Source: Variovorax sp. PBL-E5 (GTDB lineage: Bacteria > Pseudomonadota > Gammaproteobacteria > Burkholderiales > Burkholderiaceae_C). From it: a stretch of 64,000 nucleotides of DNA. The notes under the pieces were generated by a model. The model was not told the DNA's origin. It did no database searches and saw only the letters and a program-made list of their open reading frames with translations. The first letter of the stretch is position 1; each line of letters opens with the position of its first letter. A program made the translations under genes and the position numbers. The stretch covers positions 3,720,001 through 3,784,000 of the forward strand of contig NZ_LR594671.1 of assembly GCF_901827185.1 (NCBI RefSeq), read 5' to 3'. Positions 34,824 through 43,216 of this stretch are shown piece by piece.

Positions 34824-36545
34824 ATGACCGAGGCGCAGCGCCGCGTTCGGCAAGAGGAGCAAGTTGCCGAGCTCTGCGCCGGCGTCGTGCGCGCCTTCAG
34901 CGGCGAGGCCGACCTGCACTTCCGCGGCCAGCGCCTGCACCGTGGCCGCACGCCGCTGCCCTGGTTCGCGCCGCACCTGCATCCCTCGCCCGACACCGAC
35001 GACTTCGCCTCCTTCCGCGGCGCGGCCGACGGGCTCGCGCTGCGCCTGACCGCCTGCGACGCGGACCTGCATGCGCGCCTGCGCCCCGAAGAGCCGGTGG
35101 CGCGCATGGTGTTCGAGATGCTGGAGCAGTTCCGCGTCGAGGCGCTGGCACCGCAGGACCTGCCCGGCATGCAGCGCAACCTGCGGCACCGGCACGAGCA
35201 ATGGTCGCTGGGCTTCCATCACGCCGGCATGACCGACAGCGCGCGCGGGCTGCTGCTCTATGCCGTGGCGCAGATCTGCCGCGCGCGCGTCAGCGGCCAG
35301 CAGGTGGTGGAAGAAACCGAAGACATGCTGGAGGCCACGCGCTTCGCGCTCTCGCCGCTGATCGGCCACGCACTGGCCGCGCTGCGCCGCGCGCGCTTCG
35401 ACCAGGCCGCGTATGCGGTCCATGCGCTGTCGATCGCGCACACCGTCTCGGGCATGCTGCACGCGGCCCACGACGAGGCCGAGGATGCGCACGACGATGC
35501 CGATTCGGACAACAAGCGCAGCGTCTTCAGCCTGGTGGCCGACATGGACCAGGAGATCATCGAGCGCTTCACGACCGCGGTCTCGGGCCGCAGCGCGGTG
35601 CTCGACGATGCCGACGGCGCCTACCGGATCTTCACCGAGGCCTACGACCGCGAGCACGCAGCCGCATCGCTGGTACGCCGGGACCTGCTGGGGGAATTGC
35701 GGGACAAGCTCGACCGGCGCGTCGCCGCGCAGGGCGTGAACGTCGCGCGCCTGGCGCGCGCGCTGCGCGCACTGCTCGCCGAGCCCGCGCGCGACGGATG
35801 GGACGGCGGCCAGGAAGAAGGCCACATCGACGGCCGGCGGCTCGCGCAGCTGGTCGCCTCGCCGACCGAACGGCGCCTGTTCCGCACCGAGCGCCAGGAG
35901 CCGGCAGCCGACTGCGTGCTGAGCTTCCTGATCGACTGCTCCGGCTCGATGAAGGAGCATGCCGAATCGGTCGCGATGCTGGTCGACGTGATGGCACGCG
36001 CGCTCGAACAGGCGGGCGTGGCGAGCGAGATCCTGGGCTTCACGACCGGTGCCTGGAACGGCGGCCGCGCGCAGCGCGCCTGGCTGCGCGCCGGCAAGCC
36101 CGCGCACCCGGGCCGCCTCAACGAACGCTGCCACATCGTGTTCAAGGATGCCGACACGCCGTGGCGGCGCGCGCGGCCGGCCATCGCGGCGCTGCTCAAG
36201 GCCGACCTGTTTCGCGAGGGGCTCGACGGCGAAGCGGTGGACTGGGCCTGCGCCCGCCTGCTCGCGCGCACCGAGGAACGCCGGCTGCTGCTGGTGATCT
36301 CCGACGGCTCGCCGATGGACAGCGCGACCAACCTTGCGAACGACGCGCACTATCTCGATCACCACCTCAAGGACGTCGTCGCGCGGCGCGAGCAGGCCGG
36401 CGGCGTGGCGATCGCGGGCGTCGGCGTCGGGCTCGACCTGAGCCCGTACTACAGTCGCAGCCACGTGCTCGACCTCGCGGCTTCCACCGGCAACACGATC
36501 TTCCGCGAGATCACCGAACTCATCGCCGGACAGCACCGGCGTTGA
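34824..36545 (+). CDS. VWA-domain protein, CobT-like
   Basis: A 573-residue CobT-type protein. N-terminal helical region; an acidic stretch (HDEAEDAHDDADSDNK, about residue 220); C-terminal von Willebrand A domain with a MIDAS DxSxS (FLIDCSGSMKE, about residue 370) and LLLVISDGSPMDS. It partners the AAA+ ATPase encoded 7 nt upstream. In cobalamin synthesis CobS-CobT plus CobN insert cobalt, but the cobN gene is absent here and the genomic setting is sulfonate catabolism, so another client is likely. Confidence 0.85.
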   Translation: MTEAQRRVRQEEQVAELCAGVVRAFSGEADLHFRGQRLHRGRTPLPWFAPHLHPSPDTDDFASFRGAADGLALRLTACDADLHARLRPEEPVARMVFEMLEQFRVEALAPQDLPGMQRNLRHRHEQWSLGFHHAGMTDSARGLLLYAVAQICRARVSGQQVVEETEDMLEATRFALSPLIGHALAALRRARFDQAAYAVHALSIAHTVSGMLHAAHDEAEDAHDDADSDNKRSVFSLVADMDQEIIERFTTAVSGRSAVLDDADGAYRIFTEAYDREHAAASLVRRDLLGELRDKLDRRVAAQGVNVARLARALRALLAEPARDGWDGGQEEGHIDGRRLAQLVASPTERRLFRTERQEPAADCVLSFLIDCSGSMKEHAESVAMLVDVMARALEQAGVASEILGFTTGAWNGGRAQRAWLRAGKPAHPGRLNERCHIVFKDADTPWRRARPAIAALLKADLFREGLDGEAVDWACARLLARTEERRLLLVISDGSPMDSATNLANDAHYLDHHLKDVVARREQAGGVAIAGVGVGLDLSPYYSRSHVLDLAASTGNTIFREITELIAGQHRR

Positions 36546-36664
36546 CGGCCCGCCCGCCGGCGGCTCGCCTGCCCCGGGTTGACAGCATCCTCCGCGCAGC
36601 CTAGAGTTGTTCCAAATCTTCGGACAGAGTTCTATTATTCAGGACAGCCGAAGCACAGGATTCC

Positions 36665-37477
36665 ATGGACTCCACCCTCGCCAAGGGCCTCACCGTGATC
36701 GAATGGATGGCCCGCCAGCAGCGCGATTGCCGCGTGACCGACCTGGCCCAGGCCTTCGGCCTGGGGCGCAGCAATGCGCATCGCACGCTGCAGACGCTGG
36801 TCGAGTGCGGCTGGGCGACACAGGATGCGGCCACCAGCACCTACCGGCCGAGCCTGCGCCTGTTCGAGCTCGGCGCGCTGGTGGCCGAGGTCGCCGACAT
36901 CACCGGGCTGCTGCGGCCGCATCTGGCGGCGCTGGCACGCGCCACCGGCGAAACCATCCATCTCGCGACGCTCGACGGTGCGGAGATCGTCTACCTCGAC
37001 AAGTTCGACAGCCCGCTGCCGGTGGCCGCGTACTCGCGCATCGGCGGCCGGGCGGCGGCCTACTGCGTGGCCTCGGGCAAGGCGCTGCTCGCGGCCGCCG
37101 GGCTGGACGCGGCGGCGCTGCACGAGCGCCTCGGCAGCCGGCTGATCGCGCACACGCCCCACAGCATCGTCGACTTCGGCGCCCTGCAGGCCGAGCTCGA
37201 GCGCACCCGCGCGCGCGGCTATGCCGAGAATCGCGAAGAATGGCGCCTCGGCGTCTGCGGCCTCGGGACGCCGGTTTTCAACGCGCGCGGAGAAGCGGTC
37301 GCGGCACTCGGCATGAGCGTGCCGTCGATCCGCTTCACGCGCACCCAGGCCCGCGGGCTCGCCGAACAGGTCATGGCCTGCGCACGCGATGCCAGCATCA
37401 CGCTGGGCTACCGGTGCGAACCGGTGCTCGCGACGCGTCTGCCGACGCCCACCACCAAGAGAAGGAGACTGGAATGA
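36665..37477 (+). CDS. IclR-family regulator of the sulfoacetate-type operon
   Basis: A 270-residue IclR regulator: LTVIEWMARQQRDCRVTDLA and GRSNAHRTLQTLVECGW form the winged helix; the effector domain has IVYLDKFDSPLPVAAYSRIG and CVASGKALLAA. It heads an operon with a TctC-type protein, an acylating aldehyde dehydrogenase, a CoA ligase and a TauE-like exporter, the arrangement of the Cupriavidus sau genes, where SauR is also IclR-type. The gap 36546-36664 has an imperfect dyad TGTTCC-N7-CGGACA near 36610 and a TATTAT -10-like element. Its stop overlaps the next start (ATGA). Confidence 0.85.
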   Translation: MDSTLAKGLTVIEWMARQQRDCRVTDLAQAFGLGRSNAHRTLQTLVECGWATQDAATSTYRPSLRLFELGALVAEVADITGLLRPHLAALARATGETIHLATLDGAEIVYLDKFDSPLPVAAYSRIGGRAAAYCVASGKALLAAAGLDAAALHERLGSRLIAHTPHSIVDFGALQAELERTRARGYAENREEWRLGVCGLGTPVFNARGEAVAALGMSVPSIRFTRTQARGLAEQVMACARDASITLGYRCEPVLATRLPTPTTKRRRLE

Positions 37478-38469
37478 ATCGATTTGCACCGTGGCTGCGT
37501 GCCGTGCTGCTGGCCTGCGCGGCGATGTCCGCCATGGCGATGCCCTTCGCCGCACAGGCCGAGGGCGCCGGCGACTATCCCACCAAACCGATCCGGCTGA
37601 TCGTTCCGTATCCGCCCGGCGGCGGCACCGACGTGATCGCGCGCATCATCCAGGAACGCAGCGCGGCGCTGCTGGGGCAACCCTTCGTGATCGACAACCG
37701 CGGCGGCGCGGCCGGCTCGATCGGCACCGACATCGTGGCCAAGTCGGCGCCCGACGGCTACACCGTGCTCTTCACGCTGTCCTCGCACACGATCAACCCC
37801 AACATCTATCCGAAGCTGCCTTTCGACACCGAGAAGGACTTCGCGCCGGTGGTGATGGTGGCTTCGCTGCCGCAGATCCTGGTGTCGAACACCGACTTCC
37901 CGCCGCACAACGTGGCCGAGCTGATCGCGCTGGCCAAGGCCAAGCCCGGCAGCCTCTCCTTCGCCTCGGTGGGCAACGGCTCGCCCGGCCATCTCGCCGG
38001 CGAGATGTTCAAGCTGCGCACCGGCACGCAGATGACGCACGTGCCCTACCGCGGCGGCGGCCCCGCCGTGACCGACGTGATGGGCGGCCAGGTGCCGCTG
38101 CTGTGGGTGTCGATCCCGGCTGCCGCATCGTTCGTGAAGTCCGGCAGGCTCAAGGCCTTCGCGGTATCGACCAAGAAGCGCAGCGCGGCCTTCCCCGACG
38201 TGCCGACCATGCAGGAAGCGGGCATCCCCGACTTCGAGGTCGACTCCTGGTACGCGATGTTCGTGCCGGCCAAGACGCCGCGCGCGATCATCGACAAGCT
38301 CAACAAGGTGATGAACACCGTGGTGCACGAGCCCGCGGTGCAGGAGAAGCTGCTGGCCCAGGGCGCTGAAGGCGTCGGCGGCACGCCCGAGCAGCTCGGC
38401 AAGGTCGTGACGAAGGAACTCGCCGGCTGGGCCAAGCTCACCAAAGAAGCCAACATCAAAGTGGACTAG
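37474..38469 (+). CDS. TctC/Bug-type periplasmic solute-binding protein
   Basis: A 331-residue precursor of the tripartite tricarboxylate transporter receptor family. Sec signal peptide (AVLLACAAMSAMAMPFAAQA), then YPTKPIRLIVPYPPGGGTDV, VIDNRGGAAGSIGTDIVAKS and DGYTVLFT, all family marks. AAGGAG precedes the ATG at 37474. No TctA or TctB membrane subunits are nearby, so it is an orphan receptor, as is common in Burkholderiales. By position it may bind sulfoacetate (inference). It stands where sau clusters have an MFS permease. Confidence 0.9.
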   Translation: MNRFAPWLRAVLLACAAMSAMAMPFAAQAEGAGDYPTKPIRLIVPYPPGGGTDVIARIIQERSAALLGQPFVIDNRGGAAGSIGTDIVAKSAPDGYTVLFTLSSHTINPNIYPKLPFDTEKDFAPVVMVASLPQILVSNTDFPPHNVAELIALAKAKPGSLSFASVGNGSPGHLAGEMFKLRTGTQMTHVPYRGGGPAVTDVMGGQVPLLWVSIPAAASFVKSGRLKAFAVSTKKRSAAFPDVPTMQEAGIPDFEVDSWYAMFVPAKTPRAIIDKLNKVMNTVVHEPAVQEKLLAQGAEGVGGTPEQLGKVVTKELAGWAKLTKEANIKVD

Positions 38470-38474
38470 AGCTC

Positions 38475-38603
38475 GCCCCCAGGCTGCGCGCACTTCGTGG
38501 TGAATCACGCTCGCCCCCAGGCTGCGCGCACTTCGTGTCGCTTCGCCAACCCCCTACCGGGGGCAACACCGGCGGCCCGGCGGAGCCGGTTCCGCGGTGT
38601 TTC
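38475..38603 (+). repeat. Dispersed intercistronic repeat R1, copy 2 (tctC-sauS gap)
   Basis: Complete copy at 38514-38603 in the direction of sauS, with the hairpin CCCCCTACCGGGGGC, preceded by a partial tandem copy of its first 25 bp (38475-38499). Same element as at 5438-5527 and 60127-60217. It fills the 156-bp gap between the binding-protein gene and the dehydrogenase gene. Confidence 0.85.
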
Positions 38604-38625
38604 CCGACTAGAGAGTCCCCTAACT

Positions 38626-40077
38626 ATGACGACCATGGAAACTTCAACACCTTCTCCTGCAGGCCCGATCGCCGAACTCGTCGCGCGCGCGCGTGCGGCG
38701 CAACGCATCTATGAAACCTGGTCGCAGGAACAGGTCGACATGGCGGTCACGGCCGCCGGCTGGGCCATCATCGAGCCGACGCGCAACCGCGAGCTGGCCG
38801 AGCTGGCGGTGGCCGACACCGGTGTCGGCAACGTCGAGGACAAGGTCGCCAAGAACCACCGCAAGACCTTCGGCCTCTTGCGCGACCTCAAGGGCGCGCG
38901 CTCGGTCGGCGTGATCGTCGAAGACCCCGCGCGCGGCATCATCGAGATCGCGCGGCCGGTCGGCGTGGTGTGCGCCATCACGCCCTCGACCAACCCGGGC
39001 GCGACGCCGGCCAACAAGATCATCAATGCGCTCAAGGGCCGCAACGCGGTGATCGTCGCGCCCTCGCCCAAGGGCTGGTCCACGGCCGCGCGGCTGATCG
39101 AATTCATTCATGCGCAGTTCGACCGCATCGGCGCGCCGCGCGACCTGGTGCAGCTCTTGCCCTCGCCGGTCAACAAGCAGTCGACCGCCGAGCTGATGCG
39201 CCTGTGCGACCTGGTGGTGGCGACGGGCTCGCAGGCCAACGTGCGCGCGGCCTACGCCAGCGGCACGCCGGCCTTCGGCGTCGGCGCGGGCAACGTGGCC
39301 GGCATCGTGGACGAGACGGCCGACGCGGCGCTGGCGGCCGACCGCATCGTGCGCTCCAAGACCTTCGACAACGCGACCAGCTGCTCGTCGGAGAACAGCC
39401 TGGTGGTGATCGATGCGGCGCGGCCCGCGCTGATCGCCGCGCTCGAGGCGCGCGGCGCGGTCATGCTCGACGGCCCGCAGAAGGCCGCGCTGCAGGCGCT
39501 GATGTGGCCCGAAGGCAAGCTGTCGCCCGCGGTGATCGGCAAGTCGGCCACGCAGATCGCCGAACGCGCGGCCGAGCAGGACGCGGCCGGACGCGACGCC
39601 TGGCGCGCGATCGCCGCGCGCCAGCCGCGCATCCTGATGGTGGCCGAGGACGGCGTGGGCCATGAACATCCCTACTCCGGCGAGAAGCTCAGCCCGGTGC
39701 TCGCGATCTATGCGGCGCGCGACTTCGAGGACGCGGCATCGATCGTCGCGCGCATCTACGCCTACGAGGGCGCGGGCCATTCGGTGGGACTGCACAGCGC
39801 GAAGCCGGAACGCGCGCTGACGCTCGGCCTGACGCTGCCGGTGTCGCGCGTGATCGTCGACCAGGCGCACTGCATCGCCACCGGCGGCAGCTTCGACAAC
39901 GGGCTGCCGTTCTCGCTGTCGATGGGCTGCGGCACCTGGGGCAAGAACAACTTCTCCGACAACATGAACTACCGCCACTACCTCAACATCACGCGCGTGT
40001 CGCGGCCGATCCCGGAGCAGATGCCGGGCGAGGAGGAGATCTTCGGCGCCTTCTTCGCGCAGCATGGTGCGGCGTGA
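38626..40077 (+). CDS. sauS: Acylating sulfoacetaldehyde dehydrogenase (SauS-like)
   Basis: A 483-residue CoA-acylating aldehyde dehydrogenase related to EutE/AdhE. It would reduce sulfoacetyl-CoA to sulfoacetaldehyde with NADPH. Visible marks: CAITPSTNPGATPANKIINA, GAGNVAGIVDETAD and the catalytic Cys253 in NATSCSSENSLVV. Neighbouring CoA ligase (GTGA overlap) and IclR regulator match the sau operon of Cupriavidus necator, and xsc nearby would use the product. Start ATG at 38626, directly after the R1 repeat; an ATG three codons later is possible. A different aldehyde substrate cannot be excluded. Confidence 0.8.
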   Translation: MTTMETSTPSPAGPIAELVARARAAQRIYETWSQEQVDMAVTAAGWAIIEPTRNRELAELAVADTGVGNVEDKVAKNHRKTFGLLRDLKGARSVGVIVEDPARGIIEIARPVGVVCAITPSTNPGATPANKIINALKGRNAVIVAPSPKGWSTAARLIEFIHAQFDRIGAPRDLVQLLPSPVNKQSTAELMRLCDLVVATGSQANVRAAYASGTPAFGVGAGNVAGIVDETADAALAADRIVRSKTFDNATSCSSENSLVVIDAARPALIAALEARGAVMLDGPQKAALQALMWPEGKLSPAVIGKSATQIAERAAEQDAAGRDAWRAIAARQPRILMVAEDGVGHEHPYSGEKLSPVLAIYAARDFEDAASIVARIYAYEGAGHSVGLHSAKPERALTLGLTLPVSRVIVDQAHCIATGGSFDNGLPFSLSMGCGTWGKNNFSDNMNYRHYLNITRVSRPIPEQMPGEEEIFGAFFAQHGAA

Positions 40078-41594
40078 GGCAGGCGCCTGCCACCGTCCAT
40101 GAGCTGATCGAGCGGCAGGCGGCCGCGCGGCCGCAGGCGACCTATGCGGTCGCCACGCAGGACGATCGGCAGCTCGGCTACGGCGAACTGGTGCGCGGCT
40201 GCCGCAGCGTCGCGGCGCTGCTGCGCAGCCGTGGCGCGCAGCCGGGCGACACGGTCTCGGTGGTGATGCCCAACGGCCTGCAGACATTGCGCGTGCTGCT
40301 CGGCGCGATGCACGGCGGACTGTGCGTGAACCCGGTCAACCTGCTGTCGCAGCCCGAGCAGATGCGCTACGTGCTCGCGCATTCCGATTGCCGCGTGGTC
40401 TGCGTCGCACCCGAATGGGAAGAGCGCGTGCGCGGCATGCTGGCCGGGCTCGACCGCACGGTGGACGTGATCGTGGTCGACCCCGATGCGGCCGCACTGC
40501 CGGGCGAGGCGCAAGTGCCTGCGCTCGCCGATGCATCGCCGCCCGCGCCCGGCGACCTCGCGCTGCTGATGTACACCTCCGGCACCACCGGCATGCCCAA
40601 GGGCGTGATGCTGAGCCAGCGCAACCTCGCGGCCAATGCGCAGGCCATCAGTACCGAGCACGAACTCGGCGCCGCCGACCGCGTGCTGGCCGTGCTGCCG
40701 CTCTATCACATCAATGCCTTCGCCGTGACCATGCTGGCGCCGCTCGTGCAGGGCGGCAGCCTCGCGATGGCGCCGAGGTTCTCGGCCGGCCGCTTCTGGG
40801 AACAGGCCGCGCACACGCAGTGCACCTGGATCAACGTGGTGCCGACCATGATCTCCTACCTGCTCGAAGGCGAGCGGCCGCCGGCGGCGCAGACGGCGCG
40901 CATCCGCTTGTGCCGCTCCGCATCGGCCGCGCTGCCGCCCGAGCACCATCGCGCATTCGAGCAGCTGTTCGGCATCGGCATCGTCGAGACCATGGGCCTG
41001 ACCGAGACCGCGGCGCCCGCCTTCTCGAATCCGCTCGCCCCGGCCGCGCGCAAGCTCGGCTCGGTGGGCCGCGCCTCGGGCTGCGAGGCGCGCGTGATCG
41101 ATGCGGCGCTGGCCGAGGTGCCCGACGGCACGACCGGCGAGCTGGCGATCCGCGGCCCCAACGTGATGCTCGGCTACTACAAGAACGAGGAAGCGACGCG
41201 CGCGAGCTTCACGCCCGACGGCTGGCTGCGCACCGGCGACCTCGGGCACCGCGACGCCGACGGCTTCTTCTTCGTCACCGGCCGCATCAAGGAGCTGATC
41301 ATCAAGGGCGGTGAGAACATCGCGCCGCGCGAGATCGACGAGGCCCTGCTGCAGCATCCCGCGGTGCTGGAGGCCGCCGCGGTCGGCGTGCCGCATCCGC
41401 ACTACGGCCAGGAGATCGGCGTGTGCATCGTGCTGCGCGAAGGCCTGGCCTGCACCGAGGACGAACTGCGCGCCTTCTGCGACACGGCGCTCGGCCGCTA
41501 CAAGACGCCGGGCCACTTCCGCTTCGTCACCGACCTGCCGCGCGGGCCGTCCGGAAAGGTGCAGCGCCTGAAGCTGCTGCCGCTCTTCGAATGA
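40074..41594 (+). CDS. sauT: AMP-forming acyl-CoA ligase (SauT-like sulfoacetate-CoA ligase)
   Basis: A 506-residue ANL-superfamily ligase. The ATP-binding loop is LLMYTSGTTGMPKGVML (about residue 165), the hinge region is ELAIRGPNVMLGYYKNEEAT, then GWLRTGDLGH, and the C-terminal catalytic lysine is in RGPSGKVQRLKL. It begins with GTG overlapping the sauS stop (GTGA). In context it would activate sulfoacetate to sulfoacetyl-CoA. The assignment depends on the operon, since the fold covers many acids. Confidence 0.78.
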   Translation: MRQAPATVHELIERQAAARPQATYAVATQDDRQLGYGELVRGCRSVAALLRSRGAQPGDTVSVVMPNGLQTLRVLLGAMHGGLCVNPVNLLSQPEQMRYVLAHSDCRVVCVAPEWEERVRGMLAGLDRTVDVIVVDPDAAALPGEAQVPALADASPPAPGDLALLMYTSGTTGMPKGVMLSQRNLAANAQAISTEHELGAADRVLAVLPLYHINAFAVTMLAPLVQGGSLAMAPRFSAGRFWEQAAHTQCTWINVVPTMISYLLEGERPPAAQTARIRLCRSASAALPPEHHRAFEQLFGIGIVETMGLTETAAPAFSNPLAPAARKLGSVGRASGCEARVIDAALAEVPDGTTGELAIRGPNVMLGYYKNEEATRASFTPDGWLRTGDLGHRDADGFFFVTGRIKELIIKGGENIAPREIDEALLQHPAVLEAAAVGVPHPHYGQEIGVCIVLREGLACTEDELRAFCDTALGRYKTPGHFRFVTDLPRGPSGKVQRLKLLPLFE

Positions 41595-42385
41595 GCCCCG
41601 AGCTGCTGACGCCGCCGCTGGCGCCAGCCCTGCTCGTCTACAGCCTCGGCGTGGTGTTCGCGGCCGGCATCGTGCGCGGCTTCGCCGGCTTCGGCTTCTC
41701 GGCCATCACGGTGGCGGGCATCTCGGTCGTGATCTCGCCGGCGCTGGTGGTGCCGGCGATCTTCATGCTCGAGGTGCTGGCCAGCCTGAGCCAGCTGCGC
41801 GGCATCGCGCGCGACATCGACGGCCCCTGGCTGAGCTGGCTCGCGCTCGGCAATCTGCTGTGCATCCCGATCGGCGTTGCGCTGCTGGCGTGGCTTCCCG
41901 AGACGCCGCTGCGCCTTCTGATCGGGGCGCTGCTGATGGCGGCGGCCCTGTTGCTGCGCAGCGGGCGCAAGGCGACGCTGCGGCCGACGCGCAGCGTGCG
42001 GCTGGCGGCCGGCATGGTGTCGGGCTTCATCAACGGCGTGGCCGCGATCGGCGGCATCGCCATCGCGGTGCTGCTGAGCACGGCGCAGATGGCGCCGGCC
42101 ACCTTGCGTGCGACGCTGATCGCGCTGTTCCTGTTCACCGACGTGGTGTCGCTCGTGAGCGCGGCGCTCATGCCTTCGGGTGCGCGCATGGCCGGTGGGC
42201 TGCTGGGTGTCGGCACGTTGACGTGGGCGCTGTGGCTGGCGCCGGCGATGCTGGTCGGCATCTGGGTCGGGCAGCGCTCGTTCGCCGGTGTGTCCGAGGC
42301 GCAGTTTCGGCGGCATGTGTTGAATCTGCTGATTGCGTTGGCGGGGGTGAGTGTGGTGCGGTCGGTGGTGGGGTTGTTTGGGTGA
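41591..42385 (+). CDS. TauE/SafE-family anion exporter
   Basis: A 264-residue membrane protein with about eight transmembrane helices in two TauE-type halves (VVFAAGIVRGFAGFGFSAIT; LAAGMVSGFINGVAAIGGIA). The family exports sulfite, sulfate or sulfoacetate from sulfonate degraders. It overlaps the ligase stop by 4 nt (ATGA), so it is the last gene of the operon. A role in removing sulfite or sulfate formed by Xsc/Soe fits; uptake of sulfoacetate is an alternative. Confidence 0.82.
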   Translation: MSPELLTPPLAPALLVYSLGVVFAAGIVRGFAGFGFSAITVAGISVVISPALVVPAIFMLEVLASLSQLRGIARDIDGPWLSWLALGNLLCIPIGVALLAWLPETPLRLLIGALLMAAALLLRSGRKATLRPTRSVRLAAGMVSGFINGVAAIGGIAIAVLLSTAQMAPATLRATLIALFLFTDVVSLVSAALMPSGARMAGGLLGVGTLTWALWLAPAMLVGIWVGQRSFAGVSEAQFRRHVLNLLIALAGVSVVRSVVGLFG

Positions 42386-42540
42386 GGCTGGGGATCGATG
42401 GGGCGGAGTAAGACGATCATCGACTCTCTGTCTTTCTCCCTCCCCCTCCGGGAGAGGGTTGGGGTGAGGGCGCCGGGCGGTTGATTTGTATGTTGCGTTT
42501 CTTGTTGAGTCCTGAGGCCGGGACTCGCCCCGGCAGGCGA

Positions 42541-42574
42541 CTTACTTTCTTTTGCTTCGCCAAAAGAAAGTAAG
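42541..42574 (+). terminator. Strong hairpin after the sau-type operon
   Basis: CTTACTTTCTTTTG, loop CTTCGC, CAAAAGAAAGTAAG: a perfect 14-bp stem, about 155 bp downstream of the tauE-like stop. It belongs to the left arm of the inverted-repeat region. The A-rich tract after it on the plus strand is not a U-run, so the intrinsic-terminator role is an inference. Confidence 0.5.
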
Positions 42575-43113
42575 CAAAGAAAAGGCGACCCCACTGCGCG
42601 TGTCCCTCCGCTTCGCTGCGGGCAACCTGCGGTGCTCGCTTCAGGCGGGGTCCGCGCAAACTCGCTGCGCTCAAACAGTGCGCGGCCCTTATCCGCCTGA
42701 AGCTGCGCTCCTCGGCACGCGCAGAGGGGGTTAGGGTCAACGCGCCATGGCGCGTACTTGTGTGGGGCGGTGCGAGTGCGGAGATTGCGTGGATGGATCG
42801 GGTCGAGATGATCATCGGCCGTTGACTCCGATGATCGACGAGTTGCAATTAGCAATTAGCGGCCTCGATACTCGACCGCAGTCGGCTGTTCAAAGGCCGA
42901 GCGAAGCGACGGCCCGAGAAACACAAATACGCGCCATGGCGCGTTGAATTCCATCCCCTCTGCGCGCGCCGAGGAGCGCAGCTTTTCGCGGATCAGGGCC
43001 GCGCACTGTTTGAGCGAAGCGAGTTTGCGCGGACCCCGCGAAAAGCGAGCACCGCAGGTTGCCCGTAGCGAAGCGGAGGGTCGCGCGCAGTGGGGTCGCC
43101 TTTTCTTTGGTTA

Positions 43114-43141
43114 CTTTCTTTTGGCGAAGCAAAAGAAAGTG
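43114..43141 (-). terminator. Hairpin in the right arm, facing gntR
   Basis: ACTTTCTTTTG, loop GCGAAG, CAAAAGAAAGT: an 11-bp perfect stem, the mirror copy of the hairpin at 42541-42574. It lies about 75 bp beyond the gntR stop on that gene's transcript. Confidence 0.45.
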
Positions 43142-43216
43142 ACTCGCCCGCCGGGGCGAATTCCCGGCCGACGGCCTCACATCAAGCGCAACGCACAGAG
43201 CAAAGGCCCGGTGCCC

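Noticed and set aside
42756-42928. Possible small gene in the centre of the inverted repeat
   Set aside because: Only short frames with repeat-derived residues; no ribosome-binding site or recognisable protein.
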